From contig JACFMZ010000018.1 in NCBI GenBank assembly GCA_019455105.1, forward strand, positions 1-35,756: a stretch of DNA of 35,756 nt, in the 5' to 3' direction. This stretch comes from Bacteroidota bacterium (lineage in GTDB: Bacteria; Bacteroidota; Ignavibacteria; UBA10030; UBA8401). The notes under the pieces were generated by a model that ran no database searches, was not told where the DNA came from, and saw only the letters and a list, made by a program, of their open reading frames with translations. Positions 17,782-26,267 of the stretch are shown piece after piece. A program made the position numbers and the translations under genes. Every line of letters begins with the position of its first letter. Position 1 is the first letter of the stretch.

Positions 17782-17810
17782 TAAGTTACGGAATTTCAAT
17801 CTAAAGTCAA
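17781..17810 (-). promoter_or_regulatory. Candidate mraZ/dcw promoter
   Basis: Minus-strand TTGACT (17810-17805) and TAACTTAG (17788-17781) are separated by 16 bases. Read with the Bacteroidota pattern (TTG, 19 bases, TAnnTTTG) it matches at all but one defined position. As a sigma-70 promoter the -10 is poor. It lies about 125 bases upstream of mraZ and abuts the candidate MraZ boxes, which supports a regulated start of the operon. Sequence inspection only. Confidence 0.5.
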
Positions 17811-17823
17811 GTTATTTCTAAGT

Positions 17824-17862
17824 AAATATTGAAAAGAATTATACACACTGGTTTCAATATTT
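17824..17862. repeat. 11-base inverted repeat between HAD gene and mraZ
   Basis: AAATATTGAAA (17824-17834) and TTTCAATATTT (17852-17862) are perfect complements around a 17-base loop. They lie about 88 bases past the HAD gene stop and just upstream of the candidate dcw promoter. No T-run follows on the transcript strand, so it is not a classical terminator. The loop contains TTATACACA (17839-17847), which fits the DnaA-box pattern TTATNCACA. The rest of the 293-base intergenic stretch (17657-17949) holds the promoter and MraZ boxes and no gene I can support. Confidence 0.4.
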
Positions 17863-17949
17863 TTAAGGGGCGGGATTTTGTGATATGCTTGAAATACAAT
17901 TAACCGAATAGAATAGATTTTTTGTCAGCCATAATATTACCGCAAACAA

Positions 17950-18552
17950 TTATAGAATGGAAAGAATATTAAATTCTTTTGAAAGCTGTTCAACAGAAGT
18001 ATAGACAATGCCGTTCATTCCGCAGGAGAGCGCCCCTTCAATATTCTCTTTTACATCATCAATAAATAGTATTTCGGAAGGCTGAACTGCTAATGCTTCA
18101 ATCACTTTTTCATAGACAATCTTTGCCGGCTTCATTGCTCCAATTTGAAACGATGTAAACTTTTGCGGAAATAATTGAAGCAAAGGAGCAATGGTTAAAG
18201 ATTTTTCCCAGTGTGCCTCGCTGGTATTGCTGAGAACGGCAATGCGATATTTTTTTTGTACTTCTTGAATGAACGGCAGGATTGTGGAATTTTCGCTGAC
18301 AATTATTGCATTGTATGCATCAAGCAACTGCGATGTTGAATACGCTGAGTGAAAAACGTGATACAGCTTTTCTAAAAACTCATCAGTAGAAATTTTTCCG
18401 CATTCATAGAGATACTCTAAGTGCATTGCCGGTTTGGTAAATGGCTCGCGCTGTTCTTTTGTTACAAGCCCGAGTGCATTCGGAAACGCGTCGAAATCTA
18501 TATTCACAAGAACTCGCCCCATATCGAAAAGTATAACTTTAAAGTTTTTCAT
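17950..18552 (-). CDS. HAD-superfamily phosphatase, YihX-like
   Basis: Predicted cytoplasmic haloacid-dehalogenase-fold hydrolase of the subgroup that includes E. coli YihX (alpha-D-glucose-1-phosphate phosphatase); the actual substrate is unknown. The 200 residues show motif I as FDMGRVLVNIDF, where the second Asp of the usual DxD is Gly as in YihX-type proteins. Motif II is VLSNTSEAHW, a Lys lies in GAMKPAKIVYEKV, and motif IV is LFIDDVKENIEGA. The ATG at 18552 overlaps the mfd stop (TGATG). A TTG one codon earlier is a less likely start. It appears co-transcribed with mfd, with no obvious functional link. Confidence 0.85.
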   Translation of the reverse strand: MKNFKVILFDMGRVLVNIDFDAFPNALGLVTKEQREPFTKPAMHLEYLYECGKISTDEFLEKLYHVFHSAYSTSQLLDAYNAIIVSENSTILPFIQEVQKKYRIAVLSNTSEAHWEKSLTIAPLLQLFPQKFTSFQIGAMKPAKIVYEKVIEALAVQPSEILFIDDVKENIEGALSCGMNGIVYTSVEQLSKEFNILSIL

Positions 18553-21500
18553 CAATGAATGTTATTAATAATTTTTATTGCTTCGTCAACTCGTTCTATT
18601 CCGTCATCCGAGCGAAGCGATGTGTGCAGCAAAAGATTTTTCCCTTCCTGTTTGAAATGAAGCTGAATATTTTTTAATGAAGAAACAGCCGACATAATTT
18701 TTTGAAATTCTCCTCCTTCGTAAAACTGCATGTCGTCTTCGGCAGGAAGATATAACCGAAGCGTTCGTTTATGTATTTCCACTTTGCGGATAAACGTTGT
18801 TTGCTGCGCCGCAACACGCAGCAGACCCGCCTTAAACAAATTCTCTACTTCTTCCATCGGCGATCCGAAACGATCGGAAAGTTCAGCCCGCAGTTCGTTC
18901 ACTTCGTGTTCGGTTTTTGTTTTATAGAGTCTGCGATAAACATCAAGGCGTTCGGTATCGCTCTCAATATAGAGATCCGGAATCAGCGCTTCGATATCAA
19001 GTTCAATCTGTGTTTCAATTGAACGGCGCGTTTCAAGAATTTCTTTTGAAAAAAGATTGGAAAATTCCTGCTCCTTCAATTCCGCCACCGCTTCTTCAAG
19101 AATTTTCGTGTACATTTCAAACCCCATTTCCATAATAAAACCGCTCTGCTCGGCGCCAAGCATATTTCCGGCACCGCGAATTTCCAGATCACGCATAGCA
19201 AGATTAAATCCCGACCCGAGTTCCGTAAATTCTTCTATTGCCTGCAGGCGGCGTAGTGTCTGCGCCGGCAGACTGCTGACCGGCGGAACAAGAAGATAGG
19301 CGAATGCCTGAACATTTGAACGGCCGACTCTTCCGCGAAGCTGATATAATTCCGCTAAACCGAATTTGTCCGCACGGTTGATAATTATGGTATTAACGCT
19401 CGGAATATCAACACCCGACTCAATAATTTTTGTCGTCACAAGAACATCAAATTTCTTCTGAAGGAAATCAATCATAATAGTTTCCAATTCGTGTCCCTTC
19501 ATCTGCCCGTGTGCCGTTCGAAATTTTGCTTCAGGAATATACGTCTGCAGCGTTGAAGTAAACTGGTCGAGATTGTGCACGCGATCATTTACCACAAAAA
19601 TCTGACCCCCGCGCCGCAATTCACGAAGCACAGCTTCGCGAATAATTTTTTTATCAAACGTTGCAATTTCTGTGTGAATAGGAAGCCGGTTGCGCGGAGG
19701 CGTATTAATAATGGAAAGATCGCGCGCACCGAGCAGTGAAAAATGCAGCGTTCGCGGAATCGGTGTTGCCGTCAGCGTCAGCGTATCAACGGAAACCCGC
19801 ATGGATCGGAGTTTTTCTTTTGCCGAAACGCCGAAGCGTTGTTCTTCATCAATAATCAACAGCCCGAGATCTTTAAATGTAACATCTTTTGAAAGAAGCC
19901 GGTGCGTTCCGATAATAATATCCACATTTCCTTCGGCGAGTTTGTGCAGCGTCTCTTTAATTTCTTTTGAAGATTTAAATCGGGAAAGAAGCGCAATGCG
20001 CACCGGATATCTGCCGAGGCGGTCGGAAAACGTATTGAAATGCTGCTGTGCGAGAATTGTTGTCGGCACTAAAACCGCCGCCTGTTTATTATCCATTACC
20101 GCTTTAAATGCTGCGCGCACGGCTATTTCTGTTTTGCCGAATCCCACATCGCCGCATACCAGACGATCCATTGGAGCAGCAGCTTCCATATCGGTTTTTA
20201 CTTCCGTTGTTGCCCGAAGCTGATCCGGCGTGTCTTCATACATAAACGAAGCTTCCATTTCCTTCTGCCAGTGCGTATCGGGAGAAAAAGTGTAAGCGGG
20301 TTCATGTTTCCTCTTTGCATAGAGCGTAATAAGATCGCGCGCAATATCTTTAATGCGTTTTTTTGTGCGTGCCTTTAATCTGTCCCATTCCGGTGACCCG
20401 AGTTTGGAAAGTTTCGGTTCGTGTCCTTCCGATGAAGAATATTTTTGAATGCGCGTAATATAATTAAGGTTGACAAAGAGATTTCCTTTTTCCGCATATT
20501 CCAATCTTGCCACTTCTTGTTCAATACCGCCGACCACAATCTTTTCCAGCCGGAGAAATCTTCCGATACCATAATCAACATGCGTTACGTAATCGCCCCG
20601 CCGCAGCGTTGTTAATTCTTTTTGTGAAATTCCTTTGAATCGTTTTCTCTTTTTTTCTCCGCGTGCTTTTATGCGTCCAAAAATTTCATGTTCGGTAAAC
20701 ACTGCAACCTTTGCCGAATCATAAACAAAGCCGGAATGAAATGATTCAATCGTGTAGAACACAAGGATATTGTCTTCCATTTTTTCTTCCGGAAGTTCAA
20801 GCAGAGCCGCATGAGCTGGAGAAGACGGCGCTGTTTGGACAGAATTTCTTTCTTCTTCAATTAATTCTTGAATTCTCTTCAGCTCATCCTGCTTATCGGA
20901 AGTGATAACAATATCGTATCCTTTCAGCGCAAGCCGGGTAATTGTTTCAAGCAATATTTTGATACTGCCGTTTACGCTCGGCTGAGTCTGCGCTTTGAAA
21001 TCGATTGCTTCGGCTGCGGTAAGAAGCGAATGAATAAAGCGGGGATATTGTTTGAGCTGTTCTTGTATCTGTTCATAAGAAAAATCGGTGTGAATAAGTT
21101 CCGTTTGTAGATCAACAAACACTTTTTCCAGCAGCGCGGTATCTTCCAGAAACAGTACTGCTGTTTCCGAAAGATATGAAAGGAGTGATGTATTCTTCGT
21201 TGATTCATCGGATGCTGCATCTGAAGAATTCTTTTTTACGATATCGGGAACAATACTGACCGACTGCAGCTCCCTGATTGACCGCTGCGATAAAACATCA
21301 AACTCACGAATTGATTCAATCGTATCTCCCCAGAATTCCATACGAACGGGATGTTCACCGATGAACGGAAAAATATCAAGAATTCCTCCGCGCACAGCAA
21401 AATCGCCGTAGGTTTCAACAATCGGTTTTCGTTCAAAGCCGTGATTCTGCAATTGCTGAATTAATTTTTGAAAATCATATTCTGTATTTGCCGAAAGCTC

Positions 21501-21914
21501 TATAATTGCTTTGGCAAATTCGCTTCGTTCAGGAACGCCGTACGCAAGAGCGGAAATGTGCGTAATGTAAACGCCGGGTTTCTTTGCACCAAGCGCTTTC
21601 ATCATCTCAATTTGGGAAAGAGGGGAATTCATATCTAGCGATTGCGACGAGCGGCGGGTTTCGGCGGTGCAGAGTTTTACATTGCTCTCGCCGATTAACG
21701 CAACACAGTCATCGCGAAGCTTTTCCGCGCGGTCTTCATCATCAAGCACAACAAACAACTGGTCGTTGGTTGAAAGAAACACCGCGGTAACAACAAACGA
21801 CCATAATGAACCGGCAAGACCATGAAGCGTAACGGCAGAATTGTTCGCCGGAATTGCTGACAGCAGACACTCAAGCGGTTCTGATGCGTATATTTTTTTC
21901 TTAAAATCTTTCAT
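18552..21914 (-). CDS. mfd: Transcription-repair coupling factor Mfd
   Basis: DNA translocase that removes RNA polymerase stalled at lesions and recruits UvrA for strand-specific repair. The 1120-residue protein has the expected order. A UvrB-like N-terminal region comes first (GDFAVRGGILDIFPF). The RNA-polymerase-interacting domain follows (RRGDYVTHVDYGIGRFLRLE). The helicase motor then carries Walker A GDVGFGKTE (~587-595), DEEQRFGV, TATPIPRTL and QLRGRVGRS. The C-terminal domain comes last (PDLYIESDTERLDVYRRLY). Length is normal. A conspicuous inverted repeat lies 13 bases upstream of the ATG. Confidence 0.98.
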   Translation of the reverse strand: MKDFKKKIYASEPLECLLSAIPANNSAVTLHGLAGSLWSFVVTAVFLSTNDQLFVVLDDEDRAEKLRDDCVALIGESNVKLCTAETRRSSQSLDMNSPLSQIEMMKALGAKKPGVYITHISALAYGVPERSEFAKAIIELSANTEYDFQKLIQQLQNHGFERKPIVETYGDFAVRGGILDIFPFIGEHPVRMEFWGDTIESIREFDVLSQRSIRELQSVSIVPDIVKKNSSDAASDESTKNTSLLSYLSETAVLFLEDTALLEKVFVDLQTELIHTDFSYEQIQEQLKQYPRFIHSLLTAAEAIDFKAQTQPSVNGSIKILLETITRLALKGYDIVITSDKQDELKRIQELIEEERNSVQTAPSSPAHAALLELPEEKMEDNILVFYTIESFHSGFVYDSAKVAVFTEHEIFGRIKARGEKKRKRFKGISQKELTTLRRGDYVTHVDYGIGRFLRLEKIVVGGIEQEVARLEYAEKGNLFVNLNYITRIQKYSSSEGHEPKLSKLGSPEWDRLKARTKKRIKDIARDLITLYAKRKHEPAYTFSPDTHWQKEMEASFMYEDTPDQLRATTEVKTDMEAAAPMDRLVCGDVGFGKTEIAVRAAFKAVMDNKQAAVLVPTTILAQQHFNTFSDRLGRYPVRIALLSRFKSSKEIKETLHKLAEGNVDIIIGTHRLLSKDVTFKDLGLLIIDEEQRFGVSAKEKLRSMRVSVDTLTLTATPIPRTLHFSLLGARDLSIINTPPRNRLPIHTEIATFDKKIIREAVLRELRRGGQIFVVNDRVHNLDQFTSTLQTYIPEAKFRTAHGQMKGHELETIMIDFLQKKFDVLVTTKIIESGVDIPSVNTIIINRADKFGLAELYQLRGRVGRSNVQAFAYLLVPPVSSLPAQTLRRLQAIEEFTELGSGFNLAMRDLEIRGAGNMLGAEQSGFIMEMGFEMYTKILEEAVAELKEQEFSNLFSKEILETRRSIETQIELDIEALIPDLYIESDTERLDVYRRLYKTKTEHEVNELRAELSDRFGSPMEEVENLFKAGLLRVAAQQTTFIRKVEIHKRTLRLYLPAEDDMQFYEGGEFQKIMSAVSSLKNIQLHFKQEGKNLLLHTSLRSDDGIERVDEAIKIINNIH

Positions 21915-21925
21915 TTTTAAAATAG

Positions 21926-21971
21926 TTCTACCCTTGCAGGATATTTTTCCGTTTTTTCTGCAGGGGTAGGA
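21926..21971. repeat. Long inverted repeat in the mfd / ATP-grasp divergent spacer
   Basis: CTACCCTTGCAG (21928-21939) and CTGCAGGGGTAG (21958-21969) are complementary at 11 of 12 positions. A further pair forms at 21926/21971, and the loop is 18 bases and T-rich. As RNA the plus-strand copy would form an uninterrupted helix using one G-U pair. It begins 12 bases from the mfd start codon and overlaps the likely 5' leader of mfd, so it could be an operator dyad or a leader hairpin. No T-run follows on either side, which argues against a terminator. The rest of the spacer shows no clear promoter. Confidence 0.6.
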
Positions 21972-22084
21972 TAAATTACACAGGAAAAATTTTATAAAAA
22001 AGAAAATTCAGTATTTCGCCTTGTTTCACTCTTCATTTGGTTTTATTTTCCTATATCGTAACAACATTCATTCTTCATTATTTT

Positions 22085-22993
22085 ATGAAACCACGCTTTG
22101 ATGTTGTCTTATTAACGGAATCGCGTTATCTTGCTCCGCAGGAATGCACCCCGTACGTTTTGAATGTGCTGAAAGAAGATGAACTGGTTCAGTCTGCACT
22201 GGAAAAACTCGGCTTACGCACTACACGGATAAATTGGGCAGATAAAAATTTTGATTGGACTTCAACTCGCGCTGCCTTGTTTCGAACAACCTGGAATTAT
22301 TTCAATTATTTTTCTGAATTTACTCAATGGCTGAATGTTGTTTCCGGAAAGACCCGCCTTATTAATGCTGTGGAACTTATTCAATGGAATATGGATAAGC
22401 ATTATCTGCGAGACCTTGAAGCAAAAGGCATTTCCATTCCGCCGACAATTTTTATTGAACCGCAGGAACGGACGACATTAAAAAAATTACAAGCGCGAAC
22501 CGGATGGAAAGAATTTATTTTAAAACCTGCCGTTGCCGGAGGTGCGCGCCACACCTACCGGCTGAGAGAAGATACACTTCAGGAATATGAACAGGAATTT
22601 CAAACGTTGCTTCGCAGCGAAGCAATGCTCATTCAGCCGTTCCTGAACAATGTGCTTACACAGGGAGAATATTCATTTATTGTTATCAACGGAAAATATA
22701 CTCACGCTGTTTTGAAAACTGCCAAACAGGGAGATTTTCGAGTGCAGGATGATCACGGCGGAACAGTTCAAGCGTATGAAGCAACGGATTCAGAAAAACA
22801 GTTTGCGGAAAATGTTGCCGCTTCTTGCGCTTCACTTCCGCTCTATGCCCGCGTTGATGTGATAAACGATAACGAAGGAAAACCGGCAGTTACCGAATTA
22901 GAAATTATTGAACCGGAATTGTGGTTTCGATTTTATCCTGAAGCCGCCACAGTGCTGGCTGAAGCCGTAAAAGACGTATTGAAAAAAAACTAA
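22085..22993 (+). CDS. ATP-grasp domain protein of unknown substrate
   Basis: Probable ATP-dependent carboxylate-amine/thiol ligase with a RimK/glutathione-synthetase-like ATP-grasp fold. Similar proteins are often named after the cycloserine ligase DcsG. The 302-residue product from the ATG at 22085 opens with FDVVLLTESRYL. It shows NMDKHYLRDLEAKGISIPPT, the ATP lysine region EFILKPAVAGGARHTYR, LIQPFLNN, GEYSFIVINGKYTHAVLKT and the metal-binding LEIIEPELWF. An in-frame ATG 16 codons upstream would add a hydrophobic, unconserved-looking stretch. It is the only plus-strand gene in the window. It diverges from mfd and overlaps the convergent acyl-CoA synthetase by 4 bases. Confidence 0.85.
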   Translation: MKPRFDVVLLTESRYLAPQECTPYVLNVLKEDELVQSALEKLGLRTTRINWADKNFDWTSTRAALFRTTWNYFNYFSEFTQWLNVVSGKTRLINAVELIQWNMDKHYLRDLEAKGISIPPTIFIEPQERTTLKKLQARTGWKEFILKPAVAGGARHTYRLREDTLQEYEQEFQTLLRSEAMLIQPFLNNVLTQGEYSFIVINGKYTHAVLKTAKQGDFRVQDDHGGTVQAYEATDSEKQFAENVAASCASLPLYARVDVINDNEGKPAVTELEIIEPELWFRFYPEAATVLAEAVKDVLKKN

Positions 22994-24681
22994 ATATATA
23001 AATGACGTTTAATTTTTTGTGTCGGTGTTTTTTCAAACGGCTCCCGTTGTTCTATCAATTGAGAAAGACGTGAAAAAGAAGAGAGTTTTTCATTCGTCTG
23101 CACTTTTAACTCTTCCAAAATACGGGAAATCTTTTCCTGCGCTTTCAATTCAGTGGAATGCGCCGCCGGAAGCATTTCATCAATCTTATCGTAATCCAAA
23201 AATACTCGAGCAACAAGTTTCTTTTGCTGCTGAAAAACAATTGATTCAAGTATCAGTTCATGCTCGTTGATAACGGATTCAATCTCTTCCGGGTAAATAT
23301 TTTTTCCGTTCGGTCCAAGAATCATATTTTTCGATCTGCCTTTAATGAAGACGTATCCGTCGTTGTCAATAATGCCGAGATCGCCGGTGCGAAGCCAGCC
23401 GTCTTGCGTAAACGCTTCCTGTGTTCGCTCCGTATCTTTGTAATATCCCTTCATCACCATCGGACCTTTCACGAGAATTTCACCTTCACCGGTTTCCGGG
23501 TCCGGGAGATCTATGCGCAGCAATGTCTCCGGCAGTGCTTTTCCTGTTGCTCGAAACTTCGTCATCTGCGGATTTGATCCTGCGATGAGCGGCGATGTTT
23601 CTGTTAACCCATAGCCAATAGCGTACGGAAAACGCGCTTCCCGTAAGAACATTTCAACATCCGGAGCGAGCGGTGCGCCGCCGATACAAAACATCTGCAG
23701 TTCGCCGCCGAATGTTTTCAGCATTTTTTTTCCGGCAATACCGTGAATGCGTTTTCGAACAAAAGAAATCTTTTGCATAGTCCGTTTTACGAATGTATTG
23801 GTCAACTGTGGTACAATGCTGGTTTTATAAATTTTTTCTATCACCAGCGGAACGGAAAGCATAATAGTCGGTTTTACTTTTTTCATTGCGGGCAGCAGTA
23901 CGCCTGCGGTCGGCAGTTTATCCAGATAATAGACCGATGCGCCGACCGATAATGCCGTTACCAATCCGAGCGTACATTCATACGTATGAGCAAGGGGAAG
24001 AATAGAAAGCAATCGATCGCTCTGCGAAATAGAAACAATGCTCACCGTTCCCAGCGCATCGGAAACGATATTTCCGTGTGTCAGCATTACGCCTTTGGAA
24101 TGTCCGGTCGTTCCCGATGTGTACACAATTGCCGCAAGATCATTCGGGCGAATTTCATTTTGAGATTTTCTTAAAAATTTTAATGCCGCTTCTTTGAATG
24201 AAGAAATATTTTTTGCTCCCCGTTCGAGAATTGATGTCAGAGATTTTTTCTCTTCATTCGGCAACAGAACAGAAAAATCATCGAGAAGGATTACTGAGGA
24301 CAGCGCCGGATATTCTTCCCGTTCAATCCGCTGGCAATGTTTTTGTGAAACAAAAATTGCTTTACTTTCCGAATGGCGAAGGATATGGCGTACTTCATTT
24401 GAATGAAAATCAGGAAGAATCGGCACCACCACTGCGCCCATTGCCGTAACGGCAAAATACGCCGCTCCCCAATGCGGATGGTTTTCACCGAGCAGCGCAA
24501 CACGATCGCCGGCGGAAATTCCGTTTTGACGAAGTACCTCTCCAATCGTCGAAACCAGCACAAAAAGTTCTGAATACGTTAGAGATGTTCCGCCAATCAT
24601 TGAGAGAGCTGTTTTATCGCCGAACTGGGCAGCGGAGCGTTCTAGTAAAGCGCGAATTGTTCGTTGAGTAAGTTGTTCCAT
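22990..24681 (-). CDS. Long-chain fatty-acid--CoA ligase (AMP-forming)
   Basis: Member of the ANL adenylate-forming superfamily that activates fatty acids to acyl-CoA through an acyl-AMP intermediate, usually membrane-associated. The 563-residue protein has LTYSELFVLVS near the N-terminus, the P-loop-like YTSGTTGHSKGVMLTHGNI, the A5 region GYGLTETSPLIAG, and DGWLRTGDLG followed by GRSKNMILGPNGKNIYPEEIE. The extended GPNGKNIYPEEIE form is typical of bacterial long-chain acyl-CoA synthetases. I placed the start at the ATG at 24681; a TTG seven codons upstream is less likely. The gap 24682-24923 upstream contains no gene I can support. Confidence 0.92.
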   Translation of the reverse strand: MEQLTQRTIRALLERSAAQFGDKTALSMIGGTSLTYSELFVLVSTIGEVLRQNGISAGDRVALLGENHPHWGAAYFAVTAMGAVVVPILPDFHSNEVRHILRHSESKAIFVSQKHCQRIEREEYPALSSVILLDDFSVLLPNEEKKSLTSILERGAKNISSFKEAALKFLRKSQNEIRPNDLAAIVYTSGTTGHSKGVMLTHGNIVSDALGTVSIVSISQSDRLLSILPLAHTYECTLGLVTALSVGASVYYLDKLPTAGVLLPAMKKVKPTIMLSVPLVIEKIYKTSIVPQLTNTFVKRTMQKISFVRKRIHGIAGKKMLKTFGGELQMFCIGGAPLAPDVEMFLREARFPYAIGYGLTETSPLIAGSNPQMTKFRATGKALPETLLRIDLPDPETGEGEILVKGPMVMKGYYKDTERTQEAFTQDGWLRTGDLGIIDNDGYVFIKGRSKNMILGPNGKNIYPEEIESVINEHELILESIVFQQQKKLVARVFLDYDKIDEMLPAAHSTELKAQEKISRILEELKVQTNEKLSSFSRLSQLIEQREPFEKTPTQKIKRHLYI

Positions 24682-24923
24682 GGTGTTCACTACGTTAAAC
24701 AAAAATGTTTGTATCTTTGCGTATCATCAATAATGTCTCTGTTTGAATTGCAGAATAGATCCTATGCGGAGCGCAGAGATGAATTTTGCAGAATTGTGCA
24801 GAACCACACTGAAAGTTAATTCAACTTCAGCCGAAATGAAATATTTATTTTTAAAAATATTGAGAAATCTCTGTTGGCAAGAACGACCGGCTGCCGGAAA
24901 AAACAAAAATTGTTTGTCTCTGC

Positions 24924-25562
24924 TTAGAATATTTCATTTTTTGAAATAAACTTCCATTCTCCCTGTTTGAGTGTTCCGATTGTGAGCTTTCCAATTGCCA
25001 CACGTATCAATCTCAATGTCGGATGTCCTGCGGCGGCAGTCATTTTTCTTACCTGTCTGTTTCTTCCTTCCCGAAGCGTTATTTCAATCCACGCCGTCGG
25101 AACATTTTTCCGAAACCGAATCGGCACAGTGCGCTCAGGAAGTTTCGGCTCTTCAGCAAGAATATTTACTTCTGCCGGTTTTGTTTTTTTCCCTTCAATA
25201 AAAATTCCCGTGCGGAGCTTTTTCAATGCTTCGCTGCTCGGAATTCTTTCAACCTGAACAAGATATGTTTTGGAATGGTCAAAGCGGGGATCGGTCAGAC
25301 GGTGTTTCACTTCATTATCGTTGGTTAACAGCAGCAGTCCTTCGCTGTCATAATCCAATCTGCCGACGGGGTAAACTCCTTCAGGAAAATTAAAGTTTTT
25401 CAGCGATTGTTTTCCGCCTTCCGAAGTAAACTGAGAAAGAACATTAAACGGTTTGTTGAAAAGAATATATTGCCGCGAAAGCGGAATTGTTTTTAAGCGG
25501 GAAGTTGTTTGCAGAGATATTATTTTATCTCCCCTTCTCTTCTTACTGCTCAAGGGCTTCAT
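24924..25562 (-). CDS. 23S rRNA pseudouridine synthase, RluE-like (RsuA family)
   Basis: Isomerises uridine to pseudouridine in ribosomal RNA. The 212-residue protein lacks the S4 domain of RsuA/RluB and begins almost directly with YILFNKPFNVLSQF. The catalytic-Asp motif is VGRLDYDSEGLLLLTND, and the RsuA-family LREGRNRQVRKMTAAAGHPTLRLIRV follows near the end. Absence of S4 and overall size fit RluE (E. coli U2457), so the target site is an inference from the family. The start lies 20 bases inside the preceding DUF2461 gene. No other plausible start precedes the conserved region. Confidence 0.9.
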   Translation of the reverse strand: MKPLSSKKRRGDKIISLQTTSRLKTIPLSRQYILFNKPFNVLSQFTSEGGKQSLKNFNFPEGVYPVGRLDYDSEGLLLLTNDNEVKHRLTDPRFDHSKTYLVQVERIPSSEALKKLRTGIFIEGKKTKPAEVNILAEEPKLPERTVPIRFRKNVPTAWIEITLREGRNRQVRKMTAAAGHPTLRLIRVAIGKLTIGTLKQGEWKFISKNEIF

Positions 25563-26250
25563 TCAAAAAATTAATAAAGGGAGACATTTCGCGAAATACT
25601 TCTTCGGCTTTGTTGAGAAAGTTTTTTTTAAAACACGCCGTTTCCGGCAATTCAACGCCGACAAAAAATTGTTTCAGCTTTAAATATTCCGCTAACGGGT
25701 GGTCGCTGGTAAATCCCTGCGGAATACGCTGAAGTGTTTTCCCTTCAATGGCTCCGAACATTTTTTTGAAAGATTTTTTTGTCAGTATCTCAAGAAATTC
25801 TTTTGAACGGCTGTCAATCGCTTTTCTGATTTTTTTTAATTGACCGCTTTCGGGCATATAAATTCCTCCGCCCAAAAATACTTCTCCCGGTTCAATACTC
25901 ATATAATATCCCGAGCCGAGAAATCCTTTTGGGTTACCACGCATAACAAAATGCGCAGCAATGTGTGTTTTATACGGCGCTTTATTTTTACTGAACCGAA
26001 CATCGCGATAGATGCGGAAAACTGAATGCTTCGGGTGAACATCATACTGCGGTGCAAATTCCGAAAAAAACGGCTTCAGTGAATTCACAAAGCACTGCAT
26101 CGGAAATTTCAGCAGTTCTTCGTATTCCTGTTTATGCTTCGCATACCATTCCCGATTGTTATTTTTCTTTAAGCGTTCTAAAAATTTTATTCCTTCGTTG
26201 GGGAAACCGTTAAACGGCGGGAAGATTTGTTCATCAAGGTCGAGTATCAT
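25543..26250 (-). CDS. DUF2461 (TIGR02453) family protein
   Basis: Conserved protein of unknown function. The 235-residue chain matches the family layout: FPNEGIKFLERLKKNNNREWY at the N-terminus, then PKHSVFRIYRDVRFSKNKAPYKTH, GYYMSIEPGEVFLGGGIYMPE in the centre and GFTSDHPLAEYLKLKQFFV towards the end. No signal peptide or membrane helix is seen, so it is probably cytoplasmic. It sits 17 bases after the histidine-kinase-like gene and overlaps the RluE-like gene by 20 bases, so it is likely co-transcribed with both. Confidence 0.9.
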   Translation of the reverse strand: MILDLDEQIFPPFNGFPNEGIKFLERLKKNNNREWYAKHKQEYEELLKFPMQCFVNSLKPFFSEFAPQYDVHPKHSVFRIYRDVRFSKNKAPYKTHIAAHFVMRGNPKGFLGSGYYMSIEPGEVFLGGGIYMPESGQLKKIRKAIDSRSKEFLEILTKKSFKKMFGAIEGKTLQRIPQGFTSDHPLAEYLKLKQFFVGVELPETACFKKNFLNKAEEVFREMSPFINFLNEALEQ

Positions 26251-26267
26251 TTTTTCCGTTTGTTAAT

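Noticed and set aside
17657-17949. Possible replication origin upstream of mraZ
   Set aside because: Only one good and one imperfect DnaA-box-like site are present, with no dnaA, dnaN, gidA or cluster of boxes. The CCCAC repeats are better explained as MraZ boxes.
24682-24702. Upstream TTG start for the acyl-CoA synthetase
   Set aside because: The ATG at 24681 directly precedes the conserved region, and the extra seven residues look unrelated to the family.
24712-24719. TATCTTTG matching the Bacteroidota -7 promoter element on the plus strand
   Set aside because: No TTG lies at the right distance upstream and no plus-strand gene follows, so it is probably chance.
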